From: Vibrio sp. J1-1
GTDB taxonomy: Bacteria; Pseudomonadota; Gammaproteobacteria; Enterobacterales; Vibrionaceae
Direction: 5' to 3'
NCBI RefSeq assembly: GCF_021728395.1
Contig: NZ_JAKKCM010000003.1
Coordinates: 310,001-374,000 of the forward strand
Length of the DNA: 64,000 nucleotides
Of this stretch, positions 35,862 through 45,556 are shown piece by piece. Below the pieces are notes generated by a model, which was not told where the DNA came from, did not search any database, and saw only the letters and a program-made list of their open reading frames with translations. Every line of letters begins with the position of its first letter. The first letter of the stretch is position 1. Position numbers and translations under genes: made by a program.

Positions 35862-38180
35862 TTAATTAAACGAAGTTCCTACGATTAAGTACACAGCATC
35901 TAAGTTCTGCTCTGTACGACCGTAAGACAACATTATAGGCCCGATTGGGGAATCGACACCAAAGAATACTGAGCCCGCATTATACAGTGGAGCCTCATCC
36001 AAATGGAGGTCGTTATCAGACCAAACCCCACCATACTCCAGTGACGCGCCTATATATACCGGAGCTTCGAACAGTCCGAAGTCATTATCGAACCACTTGT
36101 AACGGTAAACTAGGCTGCTAAAGAATAAATCCTGCCCAATCAGACTATTTCTCGGAATGCCCGAAAGGTTTAAAAAGCCCCCTAACTCTCGCGGATCGAG
36201 TGGGATGGTGGAATTTTTACTCTCAACAAAGCTGTATTCAGCATGTCCGACTAAAGTATGACGCTGATGACTGACTGCACCTTTAAATCGGGCTGAAATT
36301 TCATACACCGTATCTTCAACGGACGTCTCAGAATCTAAGAAATTATCACCCTCAGGGCTTTTGTCATGGGAGACAAAATACTCCAAGTCAACCAATAAGC
36401 CACGAGTAGGAAAAGCAAAGTCATCAAGCGTGTCTAACCGATAACTTGCAAATAGGCCGAGTCGATCAAAATCCAGATTGCCCGCCGATGCCAATGTGGA
36501 AAGTTCAATGCTGCCGGTTGAATAGCGGGCCCCCATTCGTAATTCTTGCCATAACGTCGGTTGAAGGCCAATAGAAAGCTCAGATGTAAAGTCGCTGTAC
36601 GACACAGGAAGGAAATCATCTACGGCGCTAATATCAGGGTTTTTGAAGTCACTCAGCGGTAAGTTTCTACTCTCGTTGCTGTAGGTCAGTCGTCCGGAAA
36701 CGAAAAGCTGTTGGCTCGACATAACTGGTGAGTACAGTTCCGCTTCAATCAGCTTATCCGTCCCCATTTCGACATTAAATGCCAACTCTGCACCATGTGA
36801 GTTTAAGTTGGTAAAATTGGTCGACAACCCAATGCCATACTGGCTGTCAGTGTCGAAGTCATCTTCAAGGAAAAATCGAAAATTTAGGTAATTTGGGCCC
36901 CATGACTTTTCGTTGACGGTAAAAACTAACCGTGAGGAGCCATCTTCTTCCTCAAAGTGGTAAGTGATCAACTCAAAACGATCAAGCGCATAGAGGTTTT
37001 CAACCGCTTTTTCTATTTCTTGCGTTGGGATTGTACGCCCCGTCTCTAAATGCAGACGGTTGGTCAACAGCACATCGCTGTAGTGTGTGTTATTTATGAT
37101 CACAACGTCATCAACAACACGCTCATCACCGTGAACTAAGGTTTTACGGGCTTCTTGTTTACGGTCGATGTAACCTTGGTAATCCGCACTGGAGAGACTC
37201 AAACCTTTTAATTTCGCCGACAACGTTTTCGTGATTTCATATCCCGACTGAAGCGCCGAAGGCATCTTATCAAACTCAACGGTTTCCATTTGGCCAACAT
37301 TGGGACGAATGTAGATATCTTGTTCATGGAGCGCTTCAACTTGCTCTTGGGTACTACGACGCACAAGATAATTGGAAAGTTGATCGGCTACGGTAAACAA
37401 CCCGGTAAAGTCTTCTTTGGTTTTGTAATCGGTACTGATATCTACAGCGATAACAACGTCCGCTCCCATCGCACGAGCCACATCAACTGGCATGTTATTT
37501 ACCACGCCGCCATCAACCAGCATGTGACCATTTAACTGATAAGGTGGGAGTGCACCTGGTACAGACATGCTGGCCATCATCGCATCCACTAGGTAACCGT
37601 TACCAATGACGACTTCTTCAAGCTCTAAGATATCAGTCGCAACAGAGCGATACGGAATGGCCAGTTCATCAAAAGAATCAAAACGTCCCAAATTACCCGT
37701 GCTTTCACGCAGGATACGCAGCATGTTTTGTCCTTGCACCACACCAGTTGGCGCTCTTACTTCGGTCAAGCGTAGCCCAAGATCGGTATATATCTGGTAA
37801 CGGTCTTCATACTCTTTATCACGAACTCGGCGCTGGCTTCGGTCTACGCGATCTCGATAACCGCCGTTCCAATCCACTGTGTAGATAAAGCTCTCAATCT
37901 CATCAGCGCTCATACCAGTCGCATACAAGCCGCCAACATACGCCCCCATGCTCGTGCCAGTGATGATATCAACCGGAATTTGCATCTCTTCAAGCGCTTT
38001 AAGTACACCAATATGTGCAGCACCCTTTGCACCACCACCAGCGAGAACCACAGCGATTTTAGGATGCGATGCAGAAGCCTCTTCCTGAGCCAGGGAAGCC
38101 GAAGGCATAGCGATCAAAAAGAAGCTCAGCCAAAGCGCGAAGTAGCGAGTTAACGGGCCAAATGACAACTTTTTGAACAT
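35862..38180 (-). CDS. Patatin-like phospholipase fused to an outer-membrane beta-barrel (PlpD-like, type Vd)
   Basis: The 772-residue protein has a signal peptide (hydrophobic 11-30, cleavage near SLAQEE). Its patatin domain (about 40-310) has the oxyanion loop GGGAKGAAH, nucleophile Ser77 in GTSMG and Asp223 in DGG. A POTRA-like domain (about 345-415) and a 16-stranded BamA/Omp85-type barrel (about 430-772) follow. It ends in the aromatic LIVGTSFN, a BAM signal. This order matches Pseudomonas PlpD, the type Vd secretion prototype. Lipase substrate and whether the passenger is released are unknown. The gene is monocistronic. Confidence 0.88.
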   Translation of the reverse strand: MFKKLSFGPLTRYFALWLSFFLIAMPSASLAQEEASASHPKIAVVLAGGGAKGAAHIGVLKALEEMQIPVDIITGTSMGAYVGGLYATGMSADEIESFIYTVDWNGGYRDRVDRSQRRVRDKEYEDRYQIYTDLGLRLTEVRAPTGVVQGQNMLRILRESTGNLGRFDSFDELAIPYRSVATDILELEEVVIGNGYLVDAMMASMSVPGALPPYQLNGHMLVDGGVVNNMPVDVARAMGADVVIAVDISTDYKTKEDFTGLFTVADQLSNYLVRRSTQEQVEALHEQDIYIRPNVGQMETVEFDKMPSALQSGYEITKTLSAKLKGLSLSSADYQGYIDRKQEARKTLVHGDERVVDDVVIINNTHYSDVLLTNRLHLETGRTIPTQEIEKAVENLYALDRFELITYHFEEEDGSSRLVFTVNEKSWGPNYLNFRFFLEDDFDTDSQYGIGLSTNFTNLNSHGAELAFNVEMGTDKLIEAELYSPVMSSQQLFVSGRLTYSNESRNLPLSDFKNPDISAVDDFLPVSYSDFTSELSIGLQPTLWQELRMGARYSTGSIELSTLASAGNLDFDRLGLFASYRLDTLDDFAFPTRGLLVDLEYFVSHDKSPEGDNFLDSETSVEDTVYEISARFKGAVSHQRHTLVGHAEYSFVESKNSTIPLDPRELGGFLNLSGIPRNSLIGQDLFFSSLVYRYKWFDNDFGLFEAPVYIGASLEYGGVWSDNDLHLDEAPLYNAGSVFFGVDSPIGPIMLSYGRTEQNLDAVYLIVGTSFN

Positions 38181-38317
38181 TCACTTTTCCTTTATCGAAT
38201 CTCTGGCTTTAGGAAGTTGGTTGGCAATGTTGGTCAACCTCACTTCCCAGCTTATAGGCCCTAATATGTACTAAGAATTGACTAGTGAAACAAGTTTATA
38301 CTTGCAGTTTAGCGACA

Positions 38318-40690
38318 CTACCAATTAAATAAATCATTAATCCAGTTAGATTTTTTCTCACACAGCTGCTTTACCTGACCTGTTTTATCCCATACAGGCA
38401 GTTTATATTCGCTACGGCAGTTCATTTCCAACCCACCCTTGGTAGTTTGTTTGAATCCCAATGTCGTCACTTCTCGAGGCCAAGGTAGCGCTAAACGTTC
38501 TGGAATACGCTGAGACAAATATTCTGCGTACACACGTAGAGCCCCACTCGCACCCGTTAAATTGGTGGGTTTATTATCGTCACGCCCCAGCCAGATCGTG
38601 GTGACTTCTCTGCCATCCACTCCCACAAACCAGCTATCACGAGTGTCATTACTGGTACCGGTTTTGCCAGCCAGCGCAGCCCAAGCAAATTGGTTCTGCA
38701 AAAAGCGACCCGTTCCCTGCACAACGCCTTGTTTCATCGCGTAAGTGGTGAGCCAAGCAGCTTGTTCATCCACCTCACGAGAGGCGCGAGGAAGTGATTG
38801 GTACAAAACATTCCCTTCCATATCAATCACCGAGCGAAGTGCTGTTAACCTAGCTCGTTTACCTGAGTTTGTCAGAGTCTGATACATCTGAGCCACCTCA
38901 AGCGGCGTCAATGAAAATGCCCCAAGGAACATGGAAGGCACTGGGCGGATTTCGTCTTTGCTTACGCCTAAGCGCTCTAAGGTCGCCGTCACCTCTGGTA
39001 TACCAAGCTCCATACCCAAACGCACGGTTGGTACATTAAGCGACTTCGCTAATGCAATGAAGAGCGGAACATCGCCACGATATTTACGGTCGTAGTTGCG
39101 CGGCGTCCAAACCGAGCCTTCACTGCCTTTCAAACTTAGCGGCGTGTCATGCAGCGTTGTGCCCAAGTTGTACTTTTCCGGTTGCTCCAGTGCTGTCAGG
39201 TAAATAGCGGGTTTCACTAAAGAACCAATAGGACGGCTCGCATTTAGTGCTCGGTTAAAGCCATCATAACCCGCTCGCTTCCCGCCAACCATCGCGCGGA
39301 TTTCACCACTATGGCGATCCACGGCAACCGCCGCGGCTTCGAGTTCTTTACCACCTCGCTTAGACAAATCGGGGATCTTTTTCGCGATGGCCTGTTCCAT
39401 TTTGCTTTGTGATACCGGATCAAGAGAGGTGAAAACTCTTAACCCCGTTTCCGCCTTAAAACGTTCACCGACTTTTTCTTTAAGCTCGATGCTCAACTGT
39501 TGGAAGTAAGCGGGCTGACGGCTGGCGATACGCGGGTTGCTTTGTGTGTCGAGCGGACGACTGGCGGCTTGATCATACTCTTGAGCCGTCAGTAGATTTT
39601 GTTGCATCAACAGACGTAACACCAAATCGCGGCGATCTTTGGTACGCTCAGGATAGCGAATAGGGTTGTAATAAGACGGCCCTTTTACCATACCGACTAA
39701 CATCGCAAGTTGATCGACACGAAGTTCACTGATCGGCTGACCAAAGTAGTAGCGAGAAGCCAAACCAAAACCATGGATCGCTTCACCACCACTTTGCCCT
39801 AAGTACACTTCGTTTAAATATGCTTCCAGAATACGATCTTTGCTGTAGCGATAATCCAGAATCAACGCAATATAGGCTTCTCGAAGCTTACGCCACAAAG
39901 TCTTGTCGCGGGTGAGAAATAAGTTTTTCGCCAACTGCTGAGTCAGGGTACTTCCGCCCTGGACGGTGCGACCCGCCTTAATATTAGCAACGAGCGCGCG
40001 CCCAATAGCCAGCGGAGAAACACCGTCATGTTGATAAAAGTTTCGGTCTTCGGTAGCCAGTAACGCATCAACCAAGATTTCCGGGAACTGATCTCGACGT
40101 AGAAAAAGTCGTTGCTCGTTCTGATCTTTTTCTAGCATACCCAGCATCTTAGGTTCAAGACGTAAATACCCAAGATCTCCTCTAGATTCCAAAGACTGAA
40201 TACGTTGTAAACCACCGTCAGAGAAATGCAGCATCACGTGGCGATCTGGCTCAGGGCCATCGGCGAACTCAAATGGACGACGAATTAGTTCAATGCGGGT
40301 AGAAGACGAAGAGTATTCTCCCGGATAACGAGGCGTGCTCACCTTTCGATAACTAAGTACATCCAATTCATTACGCAGCTCTTTGATGGTGATATTTTCA
40401 CCCGGATTCAAATTAAGAATTCGCGCGTAAACAACAGTTGGCAGTTCAAATAACTGACCATCAAAGCGTTCTTTTACCACGCTATCTAAATAAATCCCGA
40501 CAAACACTAATACCGTGGCCAGCGCAATACCCGCTTTCCAGCCAAACGACCACAACGTTTTGAGCCACGAACGTTTCCCATTACTTGGCTTCTTACCCGA
40601 GGTACGTTTGGTACGTTTTGCCGTACTTTTCGCCGCTGTTTTTTTCTTAGCTGGCGCTTTTTTTGTGCTTGGCTTTTTAGAGTTAGTCAT
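38318..40690 (-). CDS. mrcB: Penicillin-binding protein 1B, bifunctional
   Basis: Class A PBP that polymerises glycan strands (GT51) and cross-links them. The 790-residue protein has a Lys/Ala-rich cytoplasmic tail (1-45), a TM helix at about 50-68 and a UB2H domain (about 95-180). The GT51 domain has TEDRNFYQHDG and GGSTLTQQLAKNLFL. The transpeptidase domain has the nucleophile motif SLVK, SLN and KTGTS. Its start overlaps the end of hrpB by eight bases, the same arrangement in principle as in E. coli, suggesting cotranscription. Confidence 0.95.
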   Translation of the reverse strand: MTNSKKPSTKKAPAKKKTAAKSTAKRTKRTSGKKPSNGKRSWLKTLWSFGWKAGIALATVLVFVGIYLDSVVKERFDGQLFELPTVVYARILNLNPGENITIKELRNELDVLSYRKVSTPRYPGEYSSSSTRIELIRRPFEFADGPEPDRHVMLHFSDGGLQRIQSLESRGDLGYLRLEPKMLGMLEKDQNEQRLFLRRDQFPEILVDALLATEDRNFYQHDGVSPLAIGRALVANIKAGRTVQGGSTLTQQLAKNLFLTRDKTLWRKLREAYIALILDYRYSKDRILEAYLNEVYLGQSGGEAIHGFGLASRYYFGQPISELRVDQLAMLVGMVKGPSYYNPIRYPERTKDRRDLVLRLLMQQNLLTAQEYDQAASRPLDTQSNPRIASRQPAYFQQLSIELKEKVGERFKAETGLRVFTSLDPVSQSKMEQAIAKKIPDLSKRGGKELEAAAVAVDRHSGEIRAMVGGKRAGYDGFNRALNASRPIGSLVKPAIYLTALEQPEKYNLGTTLHDTPLSLKGSEGSVWTPRNYDRKYRGDVPLFIALAKSLNVPTVRLGMELGIPEVTATLERLGVSKDEIRPVPSMFLGAFSLTPLEVAQMYQTLTNSGKRARLTALRSVIDMEGNVLYQSLPRASREVDEQAAWLTTYAMKQGVVQGTGRFLQNQFAWAALAGKTGTSNDTRDSWFVGVDGREVTTIWLGRDDNKPTNLTGASGALRVYAEYLSQRIPERLALPWPREVTTLGFKQTTKGGLEMNCRSEYKLPVWDKTGQVKQLCEKKSNWINDLFNW

Positions 40691-43199
40691 TCTTCAATTG
40701 TCTTTTTGTTTTCGTTGTCGCTACATGGTTTGCAGGATCGTCTGGCCAAACGTGTTTTGGGTAGCGCCCTTTCATCTCTTTTTGCACGTCTTTATAACTG
40801 CCTTTCCAGAAGGCAGCGAGGTCAGTTGTTACTTGCAGGGGACGCTGCGCTGGAGAAAGTAACTCCAGTACCAAAGGCTTGCGCCCTAACGCAACGGTTG
40901 GCGATGTGCTTTCGCCAAATACTTCCTGCATTCTGACTGATAACACAGGTTCATGACCGTATTGGTATCGAATGCGTTTCTTTGTTCCCGTAGGTAGCAG
41001 ATAGTACTCAGGTAACCACTCACCAAGGTTCTGGTTTAATGGCCAGCCTAGACGCGCATTCAACGCTTCAGTCAAATTAACTTTATTAAGCTCTTTTACC
41101 GACGATACGGAAGCCATATACGGCTCTAGCCACTCTTCCAATGATTCAAGTAAACTCGCGTCATCAAAGTTTGGCCAAGATTGCTCGGGTAACCAATCTA
41201 TTGCACAGCGAATACGTTCGAGCAAACTCTCTGCTGCTGGCGACCAGTTTAGACTGCTCAACCCCTGACGGCGGACATAAGTGAGTAAAGCTTGTGTCAT
41301 TTTTTCTTTGCCCGGACTTGGCAACGACTCACGCTCTATCACCAACTGACCGAGTTTTTGTTGCCGCTCAGCGATTAAACGCCCTCTTTTTTCATCCCAG
41401 TCAACCAGTTCTTCAGCTGAAAATAGCGACTTGAACGTTGTTTGCAGTATGTTGACATCCAATTCACATGCCAAATGAATTTGACTCGAATTAGAATGTG
41501 AACGCATCAAGTCAATCGCAACCAAATACTCACACGCACCCAAGCTATCCTCAGGGCGACATTCCGCACCATGACCATTCGATAACGTGAATCGACCGTA
41601 TTGATTGCTGCGTTGCTGCGCAATACGGTCCGGAAACGCCAGGCTCAGGACCAGTGGCAGTGCACTCTCATCAATATCGCCAAGAGAAAAGGCACTATCC
41701 AGTTTGTGAGCTAAAGATTGCACGCGTTTAAGCAGCAGTGACTTTTTCGGATGTGTCCCTGTTACCCAGCGATGCAAGCTATGGGCAATATTGGTGACGT
41801 TTCTTTCTGGCTCTTCAATAAGGGCGACCGCTGCAAGCGCAGTATTTAACATCTTTTCACTGTGCTGCGCAGATTTAATCAACATAGCGGCAGAGCGAGG
41901 CTCAACACCAAGTACATGCGCCTGCCTACCACCAGCCGTCAATTGACCTTGTTCGTTTATCAGTTCAAGAGACACCAGAAGTTGCTTGGCCTGATTTAAA
42001 GCCGCCAGCGAAGGAATATTGAGCCATTTGAGATCCTGGATATCGCTCGCGCCCCAGAACGCTAACTCCATAACCAAACTCGCCAGATCCGAATGCAGAA
42101 TTTCTGGCTGTGGCACCGCTGGTTGCTGTTTGAACTGACTTTCAGAATAGAGACGGACGCAAATCCCCTCTTCTATTCGACCTGCCCGTCCCATACGCTG
42201 AATTGCGGAAGACTGGGCAATACGAACCTGCTCTAGGCGAGTGAGACCATTTTTTAGATCAAAACGCGCAATACGCTCTAAACCAGAATCAACAACAAGG
42301 CGAATGCCTTCAATAGTCAGGGAAGTTTCCGCGATATTGGTTGCCAACACGACTTTACGTTTCCCTTTTACCGCAGGAGAAATTGCCTTTTGCTGCTGAG
42401 CAAAACTAAGCTGGCCGTATAGAGGGCAAACTTCGACCTCATCAGGCAGATGAGATAATCGTTCTTCTACCTGCTTTATTGCAGCAACGCCGGGAAGAAA
42501 GGCCAATAATGAGCCTGATTCTTTATTGATCAAACTCTCTATCGTTTTTGCCATCGCATTTGGCAGATGGTCATTAACGGCCAGAGGTGCATAGCGCGTT
42601 TCCACATCAAAACTGCGCCCTTTTGATTCAATAAAACTCGCTGCGGGGAGCAAAGTTTGCAACGCATCTTGATCGAGCGTTGCCGACATCACCACCAGTT
42701 TGAGATCATCACGCAACGCTTCCTGTACTTCTAAACTGAATGCCAACGCTGTGTCCGCATGAAGACTACGCTCATGAAATTCATCAAAAATCAGTAGGTC
42801 GACCCCATCCAGTTCAGGGTCATTTTGAATCATGCGTGTCATGACCCCTTCCGTCACAATCTCCAATTGCGTTACAGCGCTTACCTTTGTCTCACCGCGA
42901 ACGCGATACCCGACTCTCTGTCCTACGTGCTCCCCTAATTGCTCAGACAAATACCGAGCGATATTTCGGGCTGCCAGTCGTCTTGGCTCCAGCATAATAA
43001 TTTTGCCAGTCACCAATTGATGCTTAAGTAGTTGGAGAGGAAAGTACGTCGACTTACCCGCACCTGGCGCTGCTTTAAGGATGACCTGATGTTGGTTTTT
43101 GACCGCGGTAAGTAACTGAGGCATCACGGCTTCAATCGGCAATTGTGACAAAGGAAATACCTTATGGTGTAATGATGGCAACATTGTACATAAAAACAT
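40683..43199 (-). CDS. hrpB: ATP-dependent helicase HrpB (DEAH/RHA family)
   Basis: An 838-residue SF2 helicase of unsettled physiological role. It has motif I GAPGAGKST, motif II DEFH (LIFDEFHERS), motif III SAT, motif VI QRMGRAGR and the HrpB-specific C-terminal domain. DEFH in place of DEAH/DEVH is normal for this family. Two in-frame ATGs compete for the start, 43199 (MFLCTMLPS) and 43184 (MLPSLHH). AGGA sits too close to the first and too far from the second, so the start is uncertain. It is divergent from sfsA. Confidence 0.93.
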   Translation of the reverse strand: MFLCTMLPSLHHKVFPLSQLPIEAVMPQLLTAVKNQHQVILKAAPGAGKSTYFPLQLLKHQLVTGKIIMLEPRRLAARNIARYLSEQLGEHVGQRVGYRVRGETKVSAVTQLEIVTEGVMTRMIQNDPELDGVDLLIFDEFHERSLHADTALAFSLEVQEALRDDLKLVVMSATLDQDALQTLLPAASFIESKGRSFDVETRYAPLAVNDHLPNAMAKTIESLINKESGSLLAFLPGVAAIKQVEERLSHLPDEVEVCPLYGQLSFAQQQKAISPAVKGKRKVVLATNIAETSLTIEGIRLVVDSGLERIARFDLKNGLTRLEQVRIAQSSAIQRMGRAGRIEEGICVRLYSESQFKQQPAVPQPEILHSDLASLVMELAFWGASDIQDLKWLNIPSLAALNQAKQLLVSLELINEQGQLTAGGRQAHVLGVEPRSAAMLIKSAQHSEKMLNTALAAVALIEEPERNVTNIAHSLHRWVTGTHPKKSLLLKRVQSLAHKLDSAFSLGDIDESALPLVLSLAFPDRIAQQRSNQYGRFTLSNGHGAECRPEDSLGACEYLVAIDLMRSHSNSSQIHLACELDVNILQTTFKSLFSAEELVDWDEKRGRLIAERQQKLGQLVIERESLPSPGKEKMTQALLTYVRRQGLSSLNWSPAAESLLERIRCAIDWLPEQSWPNFDDASLLESLEEWLEPYMASVSSVKELNKVNLTEALNARLGWPLNQNLGEWLPEYYLLPTGTKKRIRYQYGHEPVLSVRMQEVFGESTSPTVALGRKPLVLELLSPAQRPLQVTTDLAAFWKGSYKDVQKEMKGRYPKHVWPDDPANHVATTKTKRQLKND

Positions 43200-43218
43200 T
43201 CCTGTCTAAATAAGCAAA

Positions 43219-43947
43219 ATGCATTTCGAACCCGCTTTAGAGTCAGCGACTCTACTCAAACGCTACAAACGCTTCCTTGCCGATATTGAACTTGATAACG
43301 GTGAAGTTCGCACCATCCACTGCGCCAACACTGGCGCGATGACAGGCTGCGCCACGCCAGGTAATAAAATTTGGTACTCAACGTCCGATAACCCTAAACG
43401 CAAATACCCCAATAGCTGGGAGATCAGTGAAACCAAGATCGGCCATCGTATCTGTATCAATACCGCGCGCGCCAACCAATTAGCGATTGAGGCAATTGAA
43501 AACAATATCATTTCAGAGCTTTGCGGTTACGACACACTTCAAACTGAAGTGAAATATGGCAATGAAAATAGCCGAATTGATATCTTGCTCAGCGCAAGTG
43601 ATAAACCGAAGTGCTATATAGAGGTGAAAAGCGTCACTCTTCTTGATGAAACTCACTCGGATGGACAAGGGTACTTCCCCGATGCAGTCACCACTCGAGG
43701 ACAAAAACACCTGAGAGAGCTCACAGAAATGGCACAAAATGGAAGTAGAGCCATACTTTTATTTACTGTTTTACATTCGGGTATTGAAAAAGTATCTGCG
43801 GCACACCATATAGACGCAAAATATTCACAATTACTCAAACAAGCACAAGATGCTGGAGTCGAAGTTCTCTGCTATAAAGCTGAACTAAGCAGTACTGACA
43901 TATCGCTAATTTCCGCTGTTGATTTCATCAATTTAGAGAAAAAATGA
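43219..43947 (+). CDS. sfsA: Sugar fermentation stimulation protein homologue SfsA
   Basis: A 242-residue DNA-binding/nuclease-fold protein. It has an N-terminal OB-fold (1-80) with [11 protein letters not shown] and a C-terminal PD-(D/E)XK-like domain with RIDILLS and [11 protein letters not shown]. coli SfsA stimulates maltose metabolism with CRP* and binds DNA non-specifically; its true role is unclear. It keeps the conserved order hrpB-sfsA-dksA-gluQ found in enteric bacteria. Confidence 0.92.
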   Translation: MHFEPALESATLLKRYKRFLADIELDNGEVRTIHCANTGAMTGCATPGNKIWYSTSDNPKRKYPNSWEISETKIGHRICINTARANQLAIEAIENNIISELCGYDTLQTEVKYGNENSRIDILLSASDKPKCYIEVKSVTLLDETHSDGQGYFPDAVTTRGQKHLRELTEMAQNGSRAILLFTVLHSGIEKVSAAHHIDAKYSQLLKQAQDAGVEVLCYKAELSSTDISLISAVDFINLEKK

Positions 43948-44071
43948 TGTTATCTTCACATTGACGATAAGATTGCAAATCAGTAATTGCCTGCACCGCC
44001 TCTTTTTGCTATAGATACCCGCCTTAAATAGACTGCGAAGCAGTTGACTAGGTGTAAGTAGGAGATGCTGT

Positions 44072-44518
44072 ATGCCAGAATCAAAGAAAAAAACGATTGG
44101 CATCCTGGCCATTGCAGGCGTGGAGCCATATCAGGAAAAGCCTGGTGAAGAATACATGTCACCAGAGCAGGTTGAACACTTTACGAAAATCCTAACAGCT
44201 TGGCGTGATCAGCTAAGATCTGAAGTGGACCGTACTGTTCACCATATGCAGGACGAAGCAGCAAACTTCCCTGATCCAGTGGACCGCGCCTCTCAAGAGG
44301 AAGAGTTCAGCCTAGAACTGCGTAATCGTGACCGTGAGCGCCGTTTGATCAAGAAGATTGAAAAGACGTTAGACAAAATCGAAGAAGACGACTTCGGCTT
44401 TTGTGAGTCTTGTGGCGTAGAGATCGGCATTCGTCGTCTTGAAGCACGCCCAACTGCCGATCTTTGTATCGACTGTAAAACGCTTGCAGAAATCAAAGAA
44501 AAGCAGATGCAAGGCTAA
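44072..44518 (+). CDS. dksA: RNA polymerase-binding transcription factor DksA
   Basis: DksA binds the RNA polymerase secondary channel and, with ppGpp, adjusts rRNA and amino-acid promoters. The 148-residue protein has a coiled coil (about 30-105) with the tip acidic motif DPVDRA (D68, D71). A four-cysteine zinc finger follows (C111, C114, C132, C135). GTAGGAGATGCTGT gives a good ribosome site. A strong terminator follows, so gluQ downstream relies on read-through or its own promoter. Confidence 0.97.
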   Translation: MPESKKKTIGILAIAGVEPYQEKPGEEYMSPEQVEHFTKILTAWRDQLRSEVDRTVHHMQDEAANFPDPVDRASQEEEFSLELRNRDRERRLIKKIEKTLDKIEEDDFGFCESCGVEIGIRRLEARPTADLCIDCKTLAEIKEKQMQG

Positions 44519-44542
44519 CCACCACGCATTTTGATTATGGAA

Positions 44543-44567
44543 GGGAGCTCTGGCTCCCTTTTTGTTT
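44543..44567 (+). terminator. Terminator between dksA and gluQ
   Basis: The stem GGGAGC/GCTCCC (44543-44548 with 44553-44558) is followed by TTTTTGTTTT. The same regulatory arrangement (terminator read-through into gluQ) was described for Shigella/E. coli dksA-gluQ. Confidence 0.8.
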
Positions 44568-44592
44568 TGGCTTATCTGTTCGAGATTTACAC

Positions 44593-45456
44593 ATGACAAG
44601 CTATGTTGGCCGATTCGCCCCATCTCCTTCAGGGCCATTGCATTTTGGCTCACTGGTAGCCGCCCTTGGTAGTTATTTTCAAGCAAAAGCCAACCATGGA
44701 GCATGGTTAGTTCGCATAGAAGACCTCGATCCTCCAAGGGAAATGCCCGGCGCAACACAAGCGATTCTGGAAGCACTGCAAGCTTATCAATTGCATTGGG
44801 ATGGCGAGGTGGTTTATCAGAGTCAGCGTCATCATCTCTACCAAGCTCAAATAGATACTTGGCTAGAAAATGGGGACGCGTATTATTGCCAGTGTACACG
44901 CAAGCAAATAAAGCAGCATGGTGGGTTTTATCCGGGAACTTGCCGAGATAAAAACTTGAAAGAAGGCGCAATACGCCTAAAAATGACCAAGCCTATCGCC
45001 AGTTTCATCGACCTGAAACATGGAACCATTCAGATTCCTGAACAACTGGTTAATGAAGATTTCATTATTAAACGTCGAGATGGATTATTTGCTTATAATC
45101 TTGCGGTAGTATTGGATGATATCGACCAAGGGGTAACTGAAGTTGTTCGTGGCGCTGATTTAATTGAACCGACAGGGCGTCAGATCAGCTTGTACCAAAT
45201 TCTAGGGCAACCCGAAGTCAGTTACTTGCACTTACCATTGGCGATAGATAACAACGGCAATAAACTGTCGAAACAAAATCACGCGACGGCTATTGATATT
45301 GACAACCCGAAGCCAGCACTATTAAAGGCTATGACGTTTTTGGGCTTTGATATACCAGAAGAAATACGAGCCTCAGATATTGCGAATATTCTTCGCTGGG
45401 GCAGCGAGAACTGGCAGTTAGAACAGCTACCAACAGAGATCGAAATCACAGCATGA
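44593..45456 (+). CDS. gluQ: Glutamyl-Q tRNA(Asp) synthetase
   Basis: GluQ-RS activates glutamate and attaches it to queuosine-34 of tRNA(Asp). It is a truncated GluRS catalytic domain without an anticodon-binding domain. The 287 residues have the HIGH-like [13 protein letters not shown], a zinc site in [19 protein letters not shown] and the KMSKS-like NKLSKQNHA. It lies directly downstream of dksA, the conserved proteobacterial arrangement. Confidence 0.94.
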   Translation: MTSYVGRFAPSPSGPLHFGSLVAALGSYFQAKANHGAWLVRIEDLDPPREMPGATQAILEALQAYQLHWDGEVVYQSQRHHLYQAQIDTWLENGDAYYCQCTRKQIKQHGGFYPGTCRDKNLKEGAIRLKMTKPIASFIDLKHGTIQIPEQLVNEDFIIKRRDGLFAYNLAVVLDDIDQGVTEVVRGADLIEPTGRQISLYQILGQPEVSYLHLPLAIDNNGNKLSKQNHATAIDIDNPKPALLKAMTFLGFDIPEEIRASDIANILRWGSENWQLEQLPTEIEITA

Positions 45457-45556
45457 TTCTCAAATGGCGCTGTGTAGTGCTATCATTAGCCGCAAATCTG
45501 CCCGAGGGCACCAAAACTAACCAAAGCAAGATTGGATTAAACCCAGTTATTGCCAG

